From a virus: a DNA stretch of 42,830 nucleotides. Shown here piece by piece: positions 22,621 to 32,390 of the stretch (its first letter is position 1; every line of letters starts with the position of its first letter). Below the pieces are notes generated by a model, which was not told the DNA's origin, did no database searches, and saw only the letters and a program-made list of their open reading frames with translations. The stretch spans positions 1 through 42,830 of IMG/VR virus record IMGVR_UViG_3300032401_001536, one strand, 5' to 3'. A program made the translations under genes and the position numbers.

Positions 22621-22948
22621 TATAGACTTTTGGTTTAGGCAAAAATATAATCTTTCACCAAAAGATCCTAGATATTTGGAATGTGAATCTTGGGAGATGG
22701 AACTAGAATACGAAACAGATTCTTTGATAGAAGAACGTGCCAAAAAGAAGCTTGAATCTATGAAATGTCCAAAATGTGGTTCTTTGGTTCAGGGTGATAT
22801 TTGTAGGGTATGCGGTGAGAACATTACAATAAAACGGGAACATTATTTCGATCCCGATTGGGAAAGTTATCTTGAGAAAGTGGAGAGTGAGAATGATCCA
22901 CAAAATCTCAAATGGGAAGATGTAAAGGATAGTGAAGGAACAGCATAA
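22466..22948 (+). CDS. Tail assembly chaperone extension in the +1 frame (gpT-like), zinc ribbon
   Basis: This frame overlaps the previous gene from about 22466 to 22620 and continues to a stop next to the tape-measure ATG. The unique part begins near SIDFWFRQKYNLSPKDPRYL, which is typical of the downstream half of a chaperone pair, and contains a zinc ribbon CPKCGSLV...CRVCG. There is no convincing start codon or ribosome binding site of its own; the TTG at 22466 is nominal. The frame is +1 (equivalently -2) relative to the upstream gene, so it is probably made by programmed frameshifting rather than independent initiation. The true shift site is unknown; TTT-C at 22564-22567 is one candidate. 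Confidence 0.65.
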   Translation: MWIVPLFGLNQGSLEMWRCCKESLRNTQTSCVRFRENLKENLRSLAQEQLTSIDFWFRQKYNLSPKDPRYLECESWEMELEYETDSLIEERAKKKLESMKCPKCGSLVQGDICRVCGENITIKREHYFDPDWESYLEKVESENDPQNLKWEDVKDSEGTA

Positions 22949-24796
22949 ATGGCAGGAAAAGTTGTCGAATCTAAGTTAAAACTAACTACAGAAACTGATG
23001 CTAGGGGAATAAAAGCCTTTCAGGCAGAGATTGAAGCTTTAACTAGTAAAGTTTCTGCCCTGAAGGATATACGGCTTCCTGATTGGATGGCTGGTGCTCC
23101 TGGTGGTGGGGGTGGTGGTGCTAAGAGGATGGCTACTGGATCTCCAAGATCTACACATGCCCCTTCTCCTGACAAACCCGGTTTTGATTCTGTTACGATG
23201 CGTGGTGGAACAGGGTGGGGAGGACAGCCTTACTTTGGTTTTCGAGGCACGGGTGGTGGAGCGGCTGCGCTTGGTTTTGCTGGAAGGGCTCCTAGTATGG
23301 CAGCAAGGATGGTTGGTGGTACAGTAGGAGGAGGAGGACTTGCTGAGATTGGTGGTATTATGGCGCAGGCAGGTGGTGGGTTGATGGGAGCTTTTGGAGG
23401 TTTTGGAGCAGTTCTTGGACTTCCATTACTTGCCGCTGGTGCTACTTTTGGTTTAGCCAGGATGATGGCTGAGCCTGGTATACAATATAACAAGGCTACT
23501 TATGGTCTTGCAGCTAGAATGGGCCGTCCTTTTGTTGAACAGCAGAGAAAGATCGGAGTTCGTCAGGGTATTAGTCCTATGGATATGGCTCAATATTTGG
23601 GTCAGTTGAGTCAGGTCGGTGCTCAGAAGGGTTTTGGAGCTTTAGCAGAACTTAGAGGGCAGTATGGAATTATGCCTGAACAATCACTTCCATTTCTTAT
23701 GGCGGCTACTAGAGCTGGTGGAGCTGGTGGCAGGACTGAGCAAGATTATAATGTTCTTAAGAGGGCTTTGCTAGGAATGGCAAAAGATGTGCACTCTTTA
23801 CCAGAAATTATGGAAGCAGCTACTACTGCTATAGAGGGGGCACGTGAGAGTTTGGGAGAACTTAGTGTCCAAGGTACTAGAGAAATTATGGGGCTAACCA
23901 AATGGATGCAGGAATCTCCTAGTGCTGCATTGCGGGGGGGTCCTGGTGGTAGGCTTTTGGCTGGAATGATAGCTTCAGTTGCTACTCCAGGTGCTCCTGG
24001 TAAGGAAATGTTTTTATGGTCAGCAGTTAGTAGGGATCCTGGTATTAGAGAGTCCTTCAGAAAGGGATTTCCGCATCTTGCTGGTATGATGCCAGAAACT
24101 GGGCCGTTAAGTTATTTCCAAACGAGAATGTTAAGGGAAACTCCAGGTGGTTTATCTGCAGCTTTGCGAAGTGTGATGAAACAGGGTAATGCTACGCCTC
24201 TTATGCTTATGGGCCTGTTTGAGGGGATGAAAGCTACGACAGCTGGTGGGATAATACAACGTTATACAGAAGCTGGAGGTGTTCCAGAAGATTTGGTGAA
24301 GCTAGTTGAGGGGGAGATGGCACCGCCATTAGAAGCTATTAAAGGTGATGTAGCTAAACAGGTGGCTAGATTGGATGATATAAAGCGGGGTATTCTAGGT
24401 CCAGATGGTATCTACAAAGTTTTGGAAGCAGAAGAGAAGGTCATGTCCGCGGTTGCTGATATGGTAAAAGGCAAAGCTTTTACAGCCGCGATAGATTCTT
24501 TGCCAAAAATAGCTGAAGCTGTAGCCAATTTATCTAGGGGTGAGTTTGGTCAGTTTTTTGACAAGATGACAGAAGCAGTTGCAGATGGGATGAGACAGGC
24601 ACTTGGTTTGGGACCTATGGTTAGAAAAGGTTCAACTTGGGAAGCAGAACAAGCTGAAGGTAGAATGATGTCTTTACCAATTGCTATGCAACAGAGAGCT
24701 ATAGAAAACTTCTTAACCAAGTCCTATGGATGGGATTTTACTCCATCAAGACGAGTTTATGATTGGGTTTGGAATATCTATGCGCGTCCAAGGTAG
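22949..24796 (+). CDS. Tape measure protein
   Basis: 615 residues; ATG directly follows the chaperone stop. Helical N-terminus (AFQAEIEALTSKVSALKDIR), a Gly-rich hydrophobic middle (residues 105-170, many GGG and LMGAFGGFGAVLGLPLLAAG), and long helical segments to the end. The middle may act as a membrane-active or pore segment during DNA injection. Using the usual 1.5 angstrom per residue, the tail would be about 90 nm, a rough estimate. Identification rests on position after the chaperones and before the hub, plus composition. Confidence 0.72.
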   Translation: MAGKVVESKLKLTTETDARGIKAFQAEIEALTSKVSALKDIRLPDWMAGAPGGGGGGAKRMATGSPRSTHAPSPDKPGFDSVTMRGGTGWGGQPYFGFRGTGGGAAALGFAGRAPSMAARMVGGTVGGGGLAEIGGIMAQAGGGLMGAFGGFGAVLGLPLLAAGATFGLARMMAEPGIQYNKATYGLAARMGRPFVEQQRKIGVRQGISPMDMAQYLGQLSQVGAQKGFGALAELRGQYGIMPEQSLPFLMAATRAGGAGGRTEQDYNVLKRALLGMAKDVHSLPEIMEAATTAIEGARESLGELSVQGTREIMGLTKWMQESPSAALRGGPGGRLLAGMIASVATPGAPGKEMFLWSAVSRDPGIRESFRKGFPHLAGMMPETGPLSYFQTRMLRETPGGLSAALRSVMKQGNATPLMLMGLFEGMKATTAGGIIQRYTEAGGVPEDLVKLVEGEMAPPLEAIKGDVAKQVARLDDIKRGILGPDGIYKVLEAEEKVMSAVADMVKGKAFTAAIDSLPKIAEAVANLSRGEFGQFFDKMTEAVADGMRQALGLGPMVRKGSTWEAEQAEGRMMSLPIAMQQRAIENFLTKSYGWDFTPSRRVYDWVWNIYARPR

Positions 24797-24799
24797 AAT

Positions 24800-26215
24800 A
24801 TGCTAATAGGAACTCCTACTGCAAAGGTGGTAATATCTTCAACTGATAGGAAAATCCAAATTTCTTCGAGTGCGGGAGACACTAAATCTCAGCTTCTTTC
24901 TGTGGTCACTCAAAAGGATTTAACTGAGCCATCTGGGAGTTTTCAGATTCAGCTTACACCCGAGAAAGATTCAAATGGTTTAACTTGGTTTGATAGAATT
25001 AATATTTGGGATTTTGTAGAAATAGATTTTAAAGGTATTTTAGATGATAGAGAACTTACTTGTATGCGGGGGCTTATAGATTCAGTTACTTTTTCTGAGG
25101 ACTATGCGTCAGGAGTTCCTCAAAGATCTATTATGGTTTCTGGTAGGGATTTGGGATGTCTTTTAACAGATTTTCATATTTATATGATTCCAGAATTGGG
25201 AGAGAAAGCAGCGGCTGAGATGGTAGTTGGAGGGCCAGTTTGGTTCAGAGCAGCTGAAAAGGGTTTTATAGGAGGTAATGCGTATGATACCTTTGAATTT
25301 CTAACTAAGATGTTCTTTGAGCAGATTGATTTAGTAATTTCGAGTGAAGCTAGTATATTGACTTATTTGGATTGGGATGCTGCTTCCTTTATGGATGATC
25401 TTCGAACATATATAGGGTATCTTCAGGGATATCAAGGTCCTTGGTGGAATGCTTTTTCCCAATATCAGGATCAGCCTTTTCATGAGATGTTTGTTTATGA
25501 TTCTAATGCTATGAGTTGGTTTATTTTGAGACCGTCCAGGTTGAAGGATGCTAATCGGAATTACCATCCAACCGTTATTAGCTTAATGAGTAATTCGGAG
25601 AAGTCACATATGTATCCTCCGGATTTTACGATAACTAATGAGGAAAAAATCTCTACATCTTTATCTAAGCACATTACAGACATGTATAACTACTACTTGA
25701 CTATACCTACTTTGAACGTGATGACCAAAATAGATTTCAGAGGAACGGCCATTCAGAACAATTTTGATAATCCGGAAAATTCAAAAAACCCCTTTTTTCA
25801 GTTGGATAAAGAGTATCCTAGTTATATGAAAAAGTACGGTTTTAGAAAGAAGGAATTTGAAACTACTTATATAGATTTAGATATAGGGCAGTTTAAGAGG
25901 CAAGGTCAGGGTTACAATTCTGAACTTAAAAATACTTTTGTTGAGCTAGGAGAAGAGTTAAATAGAGTGCTGGTTGCCTGGTTTTTACATAACCCTCTTC
26001 TTCTTAGTGGTAATATACAGATAGCAGGCACTAATCGTTCAATTATTGGAACCTATATGATAGATCAAGATGAGAAGATGGAATACTATGTGGAAGGCGT
26101 AAATCATAATTTTGTTACGTTGCAGTCTTTTACCACTAATTTGAGGGTATCTAGGGGGTTGCCTCTTGGAGGAATGTTGCAAGCAAATAAGGAATATCTT
26201 ATTCCAACATTATAA
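24800..26215 (+). CDS. Baseplate hub protein (gp27/gpD-like)
   Basis: 471 residues starting 4 bases after the tape-measure stop. Signatures of late-control/hub proteins: an N-terminal beta-barrel with GSFQIQLTPEKDSNGLTWFD, RGLIDSVTFSEDY, ISGRDLG-like SGRDLGCLLTDF, and a C-terminal part GNIQIAGTNRSIIGTYMIDQ plus EYYVEGVNHNF. The hub forms a trimer that receives the spike encoded next. Role inferred from pattern and order. Confidence 0.72.
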   Translation: MLIGTPTAKVVISSTDRKIQISSSAGDTKSQLLSVVTQKDLTEPSGSFQIQLTPEKDSNGLTWFDRINIWDFVEIDFKGILDDRELTCMRGLIDSVTFSEDYASGVPQRSIMVSGRDLGCLLTDFHIYMIPELGEKAAAEMVVGGPVWFRAAEKGFIGGNAYDTFEFLTKMFFEQIDLVISSEASILTYLDWDAASFMDDLRTYIGYLQGYQGPWWNAFSQYQDQPFHEMFVYDSNAMSWFILRPSRLKDANRNYHPTVISLMSNSEKSHMYPPDFTITNEEKISTSLSKHITDMYNYYLTIPTLNVMTKIDFRGTAIQNNFDNPENSKNPFFQLDKEYPSYMKKYGFRKKEFETTYIDLDIGQFKRQGQGYNSELKNTFVELGEELNRVLVAWFLHNPLLLSGNIQIAGTNRSIIGTYMIDQDEKMEYYVEGVNHNFVTLQSFTTNLRVSRGLPLGGMLQANKEYLIPTL

Positions 26216-26218
26216 AAT

Positions 26219-27103
26219 ATGCAAGCTTCTTTAGAAAAAAATGATTGGCCTAGATTTAGTGGATTGACTTTGGGAAAGATTTATGGTGTACACCCTGAAG
26301 CTAATATGGTGGATATCATGTTGTTTGATGGAAGCTTACTTACTAAAGTTCAAGTTATGGGGAATCATTCTAGTTCAAGATCTGGAGTGGTTAATCTCCC
26401 ACTTCCAGTGTATGAAAAAAAGAGTATGATAGATAGGCAAGATCCCTTAGCTATGGCTAAACAGAATGAATCTGATGTTTTTGCTATTGTAGGATTTATT
26501 GGTGGTTCAATTCTTAGACCTATTGTTCTAGGTTTTTTATTTCCAGAGGAGAATGAGCTTCTTTGTAATCGTGATGATCAAAAAGGAAACAAAGATGGGA
26601 CTATGTTTCTATGGAAACATGAATCTAATGTCTATCTCCGGGTTTCTAAAGGAGACACAGTAGACCAGACTCCAGATATAGAGATTAGTCATCCAAGTGG
26701 TCTATTACTTAAGATTGGGGAAGGTACTGAGCGTACTGAGATAAATAATTATGATAAAACTATTAGACCTTTCAGATATAAAAATCCAGACAACGATGAG
26801 TTTTCTAATCCTCCTACAGTTCATCTTTACCATCCTTCTGGAAACTACTTGACTATAGGCACAGATGGGAAGGTTTCTGTTTATGCTATTAGCGATATGG
26901 ATAAGACCGTAAAAGGAAATCTAACAGAAACAATAGATGGGAATGTAGTAAGAACAATTAAGGGAAATCTCACGGAGACAATAGAAGGTAATACTACGGA
27001 GACAACAGAGGGAAACGAAACAAATACTGTAAAAGGTACATGGTTGAGACAATCTGATACTGAAATCCAAGATAAGTGTAGTGCAATCCATCATAATAAA
27101 TAG
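26219..27103 (+). CDS. Baseplate central spike (gpV/gp5-like)
   Basis: 294 residues, ATG 4 bases after the hub stop. Residues 20-110 look like an OB-fold (LGKIYGVHPEANMVDIMLFD, IVGFIGGSILRPIVLGFLFP). The C-terminal ~60 residues are a beta-prism repeat: VKGNLTETIDGNVVRTIKGN, LTETIEGNTTETTEGN, the hallmark of membrane-piercing spikes. No lysozyme domain is present, unlike T4 gp5. It should carry the PAAR tip encoded at 28107. Confidence 0.82.
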   Translation: MQASLEKNDWPRFSGLTLGKIYGVHPEANMVDIMLFDGSLLTKVQVMGNHSSSRSGVVNLPLPVYEKKSMIDRQDPLAMAKQNESDVFAIVGFIGGSILRPIVLGFLFPEENELLCNRDDQKGNKDGTMFLWKHESNVYLRVSKGDTVDQTPDIEISHPSGLLLKIGEGTERTEINNYDKTIRPFRYKNPDNDEFSNPPTVHLYHPSGNYLTIGTDGKVSVYAISDMDKTVKGNLTETIDGNVVRTIKGNLTETIEGNTTETTEGNETNTVKGTWLRQSDTEIQDKCSAIHHNK

Positions 27104-27111
27104 GAAATGAT

Positions 27112-28098
27112 ATGGTTGACCAAATAGTGTTAGCAAGAGTTATAGCGGGGGCACCCGATGATTTGAGTGCTGCTACAGCATCCTTAGTTTCTGTAAACGA
27201 AAGAATCATTTTTGCTACTGAGGAAGATACTTTGTATAAAGCAATAATGGAAGAAGCTAAGGCACTGTTGGAGGCAAGACTTGCTGTAAAAGTTGCTTGG
27301 TTTGATACTAACTTTCCAGCGAATGCTCCTCATTCTATAGTTTATGGTGGTTACTATAATACTAGTCAAGGCATTTCAGATTGGAAAATTCAAGATGCAG
27401 CATCTTCTACTGTTTATCGTTATTCTAAAGAAACAGTAAATGTGTGGTCTGTTGCTTTAGGTTTTGACTACTCTTCTATTGTTACTTGGAGACAAATAGT
27501 AACTGGGCTTTCTCAAGACTGCTCTTGGATTAGAGTTGGAATACATGGGCACAATACAGGAATTACTACTCTTGTAAATGTTAGTATTGGAGAAAGGGAT
27601 GGAGTTACTCAGAATATAGTTGATGGAACTCAAAGTTTTTTTACTTTTTCTGGAAGTAACAGATTGAATGTAAATCCAAATACTACAGAATATTCCGATT
27701 GGTTATACTATGCTATAGATAGAACTAAAGCATATTTTGTTACAATGTTTATAGAAAGTGGTTACCGGACGTATTCAGGTGCAGGAAGTGGTTATTCTAG
27801 AACTGGTGATTATTCTTTAATAGAGGATTGGGGATCTTTTGGTAGTTCTCTTGGGCAGACTCATTGCTTAACAGTGGTTCAAGGATGGAAATCTGGTTCT
27901 GGGACAGGTTGGGATGGAGATAGTTTAATAACTCAATGGATTGCGGATTGGAGTGCAGCATATCCTTTGGTTTGGAATAATCCATTTGGAACTTACTATA
28001 TGCTAGCGGCTTTGAATCGGGGGCAATCATTGATTTCTGCAAAAAATACTTTGATTATAAATAGAAATCCTATTTTAGCTCATTATGTTACACCTTAG
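27112..28098 (+). CDS. Hypothetical baseplate-associated protein, beta-sandwich
   Basis: 328 residues between spike and PAAR genes. N-terminus about 65 residues helical (IFATEEDTLYKAIMEEAKALL), then a beta-rich domain with many aromatic residues and WRQIVTGLSQDC, FTFSGSNRLN. The combination could be a carbohydrate-binding decoration on the baseplate. No enzyme motif was seen. No family recognised with confidence. Confidence 0.6.
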   Translation: MVDQIVLARVIAGAPDDLSAATASLVSVNERIIFATEEDTLYKAIMEEAKALLEARLAVKVAWFDTNFPANAPHSIVYGGYYNTSQGISDWKIQDAASSTVYRYSKETVNVWSVALGFDYSSIVTWRQIVTGLSQDCSWIRVGIHGHNTGITTLVNVSIGERDGVTQNIVDGTQSFFTFSGSNRLNVNPNTTEYSDWLYYAIDRTKAYFVTMFIESGYRTYSGAGSGYSRTGDYSLIEDWGSFGSSLGQTHCLTVVQGWKSGSGTGWDGDSLITQWIADWSAAYPLVWNNPFGTYYMLAALNRGQSLISAKNTLIINRNPILAHYVTP

Positions 28099-28106
28099 GA
28101 GAAAAG

Positions 28107-28403
28107 ATGGCTGGAGTAGCAAGGATTACAGATTTAACTTTTGGAATTTGTTCGTGCCATAAGTATCCGATAACTGTGAACGGTTTGATTATTTCTGGTA
28201 GTGGGAAAACCTATGCAGAAAGTCTGAATGTTGCAAGAATTGGTGATGTTGTTTGTGGTTCATGTGGACACACAGGAATTATAATTTCAGGTTCAGGGAT
28301 AGCCTTTGCAGACAGCATTGGGATAGCAAGACTGATGGATGTAACAACAGGATGCTATAAGGCATCAATAGTTTCGGCTTCTGGAACTACTTTTTCGGAG
28401 TAA
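28107..28403 (+). CDS. PAAR-like spike tip protein
   Basis: 98 residues. MAGVARITDLTFGICSCHKYPI, VNGLIISGSGKTYAES and NVARIGDVVCGSCGHTG carry the PAAR pattern of a Pro-Ala-Ala-Arg-type cone that binds a metal and sharpens the central spike. Repeated 'I--SGSG----A------AR--D' appears three times. Located next to the spike and hub, as expected. Confidence 0.85.
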   Translation: MAGVARITDLTFGICSCHKYPITVNGLIISGSGKTYAESLNVARIGDVVCGSCGHTGIIISGSGIAFADSIGIARLMDVTTGCYKASIVSASGTTFSE

Positions 28404-28405
28404 AA

Positions 28406-30622
28406 ATGGTAGAGAAAAGATATACAGGTTCGGCTGCAAGACCAATTTGGGATACTACTGATGGTCGCTATACGTTTCAGTATCTTGTAGGTGGGGTTAT
28501 ACAAGAGGATATTACACTCTTCATAAATCCAGAAAACTTAACTCAAACTGAGCCCTCTCGTATTTCTGTAACTCAGACCAAAGGTGGTGCATTTGTTGAC
28601 AACTTTGGTGCTGGAATAAAAACTATTGCTATATCTGGTGTTACTGGATATGGACCTAGGAGATCCGCTACTGGTAGAAATGCTACAGGACAAGATGAGT
28701 TTCTTCAGTTAAGAGATATGTACCGTAATTGGTTAGAATGGTCAAAGGAGAATGCAGAGAAGTATACTCTTAGATTCTATAATTGGGCAGATGATGAGGC
28801 CTATGAAGTGGTAATCACACAGTTTTCATTACAAAGGAGTGTAGGAAGACCACTTCTGTATCAGTATAATATCCAGATGACGTGTATTAAGAATCTTAAT
28901 GAAGATAAACCTAGAGTAGAACAGGATATTACTATTTCGCTCCTTATGTCTCCTAGGGATAGGGCTTCTCTAATTTCTAATCAACTTACGACTACGCTTT
29001 CCTATTTTAATAATATTTTAGCAGGTGTAGGACTTTCTAATTTGGCTAGTGCAGAACAATCTTGGGTTCAGTCCGTTTCAGGTGGCTCCCAGTTTTTAGA
29101 TTCGGTTTCTGAAACTTATGTGACTTTTAGTTCGGTGATTAATGATGTTCAAAGGCTTTCTAATAGTGTTAAGCTGTTTGTTGGTGGGGTTACTACTTTT
29201 ATAACTTTACCATTTGATACTGCTAAGAACTTAGCTATAACTTTGGGGGATGCTATCGAGACTATGTGTTCTGTTGCGGATGTTCCTCATCTAATCGTTA
29301 GATCTTTTAGAGGAATGATCTGTGCTATTCAGGCTTTACCTAAATCTTTGTTTACTGGGTTTACTAATCCAGATCTGTTTGAAGGATCAAGTAATTGTGG
29401 TTCCACATTAGGCATTCCGGACGCATTAGTAGCTGGGTTTTCTAATAGTTTTACAGCAACGGCACAGGTTCCTTCTCAGAGACTTGTTTCACAGGCATTT
29501 TGGAATCCTTCTTCTGTTCTTTCTATTAGCGAGGAACCTTTACAAATAGTTGGTGTATTTCTTTCTACAGATATTGGTAGGACAGGAAGTAATTATCTTG
29601 ATTCCTATAGAGGAACTAAAGTTACTTTGACTTCTGTTCCTTCACTTCCAGTGGTGGTGGATTATTTGGTTCAACAGGATAGTACTCAAAGTGTAATACA
29701 ATTAGAAACTTCTTCTGGCTATATTGTTAAATCAGGTGATACACCTGCTAGGATAGCTTTAAACGTGTATGATGAGCCATCACAATGGAAGAAAATAGTC
29801 CTCTATAATAGTTTGGAATATCCATATATTGAAGAAGATCTTAATTTTCAAAAGGAAGTTTTTGCCACAGGAGTCGTAAGATTTTATAGACAAGCAGGAA
29901 ACACTGGAGTAATTACAATTCCTAAGGGTAGTGGAGTGTATGTGCCAGAAGCGATGGGGACATCTCAAATTGATTTTGTAACATCAAAGGATATGATATT
30001 GGATTTGATGCAGGATTATATAGATGTTCCAATCATAGCATCTTTACCTGGAAGTATTGGTAATGTAGCCAGTGGACTTATAACTGGATTTTTGGCACTT
30101 TCGGGAATAACTAAAGTATATAATGACCACCCAACGTTGGGTGGAAAACTTTGGAAAGTAGCCAAAATAGGAGAAGTGATTCAAATTCCTGGCATTTCAA
30201 AACAGTCTACTTCAGCTGTTATTCCACTTACTATCAACTATGATGAATTGTTTGGTATTGATATTTGGGTAAACGAGTTTGGTGAGTTTGATTCCTCTGT
30301 GGAAAATGATATGGACTTTGCTAGGGTTTTTGGTGTTAGTAATCTTGTTCAGGCTTTAGGCAACAGAATAAAGACCGGTAAGGGGTTTTATCCCTATAAT
30401 TTTTCCTACGGCACTAATTTGCCAAAATATATAGGTAAAAAGAGTATTTCAAATTGGCATAATCTCATAAAAGTGGATATAAAAGGAGGAGTATTGTTAG
30501 ATCCAAGAGTTTCTAGTGTGAAGTCATTTTTAATGGAAGTGGATGGAGATATAATAGAGATGTCATTTGATGTTATTCCAATTAACCAGCAATCTCAAAT
30601 TCCTGTTAGTCTAATTGTTTGA
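28406..30622 (+). CDS. Baseplate protein with LysM-like domain
   Basis: 738 residues. N-terminus (about 25-160) has FINPENLTQTEPSRISVTQT, KTIAISGVTGYGP and LLYQYNIQMTCI, similar to phage tail/hub proteins of the distal-tail type. Residues about 435-475 contain GYIVKSGDTPARIALNVYDE and PSQWKKIVLYNSLEYPY, a LysM fold often used by baseplate proteins to touch peptidoglycan or the hub. The C-terminal region (about 600-738) has RVFGVSNLVQALGNRIKTGK and DPRVSSVKSFLMEVDGD, gp25/W-like in style. It could combine several baseplate jobs; the assignment is domain-based. Confidence 0.7.
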   Translation: MVEKRYTGSAARPIWDTTDGRYTFQYLVGGVIQEDITLFINPENLTQTEPSRISVTQTKGGAFVDNFGAGIKTIAISGVTGYGPRRSATGRNATGQDEFLQLRDMYRNWLEWSKENAEKYTLRFYNWADDEAYEVVITQFSLQRSVGRPLLYQYNIQMTCIKNLNEDKPRVEQDITISLLMSPRDRASLISNQLTTTLSYFNNILAGVGLSNLASAEQSWVQSVSGGSQFLDSVSETYVTFSSVINDVQRLSNSVKLFVGGVTTFITLPFDTAKNLAITLGDAIETMCSVADVPHLIVRSFRGMICAIQALPKSLFTGFTNPDLFEGSSNCGSTLGIPDALVAGFSNSFTATAQVPSQRLVSQAFWNPSSVLSISEEPLQIVGVFLSTDIGRTGSNYLDSYRGTKVTLTSVPSLPVVVDYLVQQDSTQSVIQLETSSGYIVKSGDTPARIALNVYDEPSQWKKIVLYNSLEYPYIEEDLNFQKEVFATGVVRFYRQAGNTGVITIPKGSGVYVPEAMGTSQIDFVTSKDMILDLMQDYIDVPIIASLPGSIGNVASGLITGFLALSGITKVYNDHPTLGGKLWKVAKIGEVIQIPGISKQSTSAVIPLTINYDELFGIDIWVNEFGEFDSSVENDMDFARVFGVSNLVQALGNRIKTGKGFYPYNFSYGTNLPKYIGKKSISNWHNLIKVDIKGGVLLDPRVSSVKSFLMEVDGDIIEMSFDVIPINQQSQIPVSLIV

Positions 30623-30644
30623 AAAAAGATAAAGGGGAACTCTA

Positions 30645-32390
30645 ATGTCATTTCAAATTAAGAAATTTTCTTCAATTTTGGCCAGTCTTATAAATTGGAT
30701 CTCTGGAGCTACAGACAAAATAAATGATTTTAATCCTGGATCTGTAATACGAACAATTCTAGAAGCTTTTGCTATGGAATTGGAAGAGCTATATTATCAA
30801 CTTTTGTTAGCTACGCAGGAAGCTATTGAAGAAGCTATTTATAGAACTTTTAATTTCCCTAGAAATCCAGCGATAAGTGCAACGGGGTCTGTTAGATTTT
30901 ATCGTTTAACAGGCTCTGATGTAGCAGTTACAGTTCCTTTAGGAACTATAGTTGCAACTGACACAGAGCCACCAGTTCTGTTTGCTACCCAATCAGAGGG
31001 TGTCATGCCGGTTCTTACTACTTTATACGGAATTATTTACGGAGGAGGAAGTGCAACTACGCTTATTGATTCTTCAAGGGACTTTGTTGTGGATGGGGTC
31101 ATTCTTGGATCTACAGTTATAAATATTACTGAGGGTGGCCAAACTCAGCCTTCTGGTGTTACAGCTATAACTACAACTTTTACTTCAAACGATACGTTAG
31201 AGTTTGTAGCATTGACTAACGGTGTTTCTTTTGCAGTTGGAGATTACTATAAAGTAATAATTCCCTATTGTGATATTACTGTTTCTGCTTTAGTTTCAGG
31301 TGTTGGTGGCAATGTTTCTGCTAATTCAATAACTGTTCTTCAATCAAATGTTCCTAACGTCTCTGAGGTTTCTAATTTGTCTTCGTTTTCTACTGGTCAG
31401 GATTTAGAAACTGATTTACATAGGAAATCTAGATTCGCTTTATATATTCAGTCTCTTGCACGGGCAACAAAGGGAGCTCTTGAGTATGCGGCTTTGAGTA
31501 TAGAACAAATTGTCGCTGCAAAAGCTATAGATGATGTTAGACCAACAGTGTTTATATTTGATGCTAATACTGCAGTTTTTTCTGACATTACTCAAGCTAT
31601 GAGAAATCCAGGTGATGCTGATATTAAACTATTTCCGACCTCTACAAAGACTAATACTTGTTTGTATATAGGTGGTGTAGAACTTTTTGAATACATCAAT
31701 ATGCATTTGGAGGTACTTGGTGTAATAGCGGTAAATAATCTTGTATACGAGTATTATAAAAGTAATGGGAATTGGGGTACTTTGTCAGTAACTGATGGTA
31801 CAAATGCAGGAACAGGTCCTCTTACTAAAAGTGGAACTATTTCCTGGACGCCTCCGGCAGATTGGGTTTCTTGTGAGATTAATGAAAAGGTTCGTTTATG
31901 GGTTAGATTAAGAATAACTACACTTGGTGTTATATATTCTACTATTCCTACTGGTGACTGGTGTTCTTTGCCACCAGGATTAGGTTATGTATTTCTTTAC
32001 TGTCATGATGGTAGCGGCGAGTTAAGTTCACAACTACAAACTATGGTTGAAAATGTAGTGGATTTGTATAGAGGATGCGGTATTATAGTAGAAGTAAGGG
32101 AACCTGCAAAGGTTACTCCAACTATTACGGCTCAGGTTACTGTAGCTTCTAACTATGATACAGATGCAATAGGGTTACAAGTAGTTCAGGCGATTGTTGA
32201 TTTTTTAAATGCAAAGATTTTAGGTGAGGATTTATATGTTGCTGAACTTTACCAACTTATAATGGATCTTAATAACAAAGCGATAATTAATACTATTATA
32301 TCGGTCCCTACGGTTGATATAATGGTGCCCAGTAGTTCAGTTCTAAGGGCGGATCCTGATTTAGTTACAATAACTACGGTGCAACTATGA
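30645..32390 (+). CDS. Baseplate J-like wedge protein (gp6/gp47-like)
   Basis: 581 residues after AGGGG. N-terminus FNPGSVIRTILEAFAMELEE and YRTFNFPRNPAISATGSVRF, then VPLGTIVATDTEPPVLFATQ, and a C-terminal VTVASNYDTDAIGLQVVQAI match the baseplate J family, which builds the inner wedge ring. Residues about 335-440 are an insert (EYYKSNGNWGTLSVTDGTNA, KSGTISWTPPADW, LWVRLRITTLG) that resembles the inserted domain in the sheath. It ends overlapping the next gene by ATGA. Confidence 0.85.
   Translation: MSFQIKKFSSILASLINWISGATDKINDFNPGSVIRTILEAFAMELEELYYQLLLATQEAIEEAIYRTFNFPRNPAISATGSVRFYRLTGSDVAVTVPLGTIVATDTEPPVLFATQSEGVMPVLTTLYGIIYGGGSATTLIDSSRDFVVDGVILGSTVINITEGGQTQPSGVTAITTTFTSNDTLEFVALTNGVSFAVGDYYKVIIPYCDITVSALVSGVGGNVSANSITVLQSNVPNVSEVSNLSSFSTGQDLETDLHRKSRFALYIQSLARATKGALEYAALSIEQIVAAKAIDDVRPTVFIFDANTAVFSDITQAMRNPGDADIKLFPTSTKTNTCLYIGGVELFEYINMHLEVLGVIAVNNLVYEYYKSNGNWGTLSVTDGTNAGTGPLTKSGTISWTPPADWVSCEINEKVRLWVRLRITTLGVIYSTIPTGDWCSLPPGLGYVFLYCHDGSGELSSQLQTMVENVVDLYRGCGIIVEVREPAKVTPTITAQVTVASNYDTDAIGLQVVQAIVDFLNAKILGEDLYVAELYQLIMDLNNKAIINTIISVPTVDIMVPSSSVLRADPDLVTITTVQL

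Noticed and set aside
23230-23493. Proline/alanine-rich open frame on the opposite strand
   Set aside because: It is the complement of the Gly-rich tape-measure segment and has no independent support.
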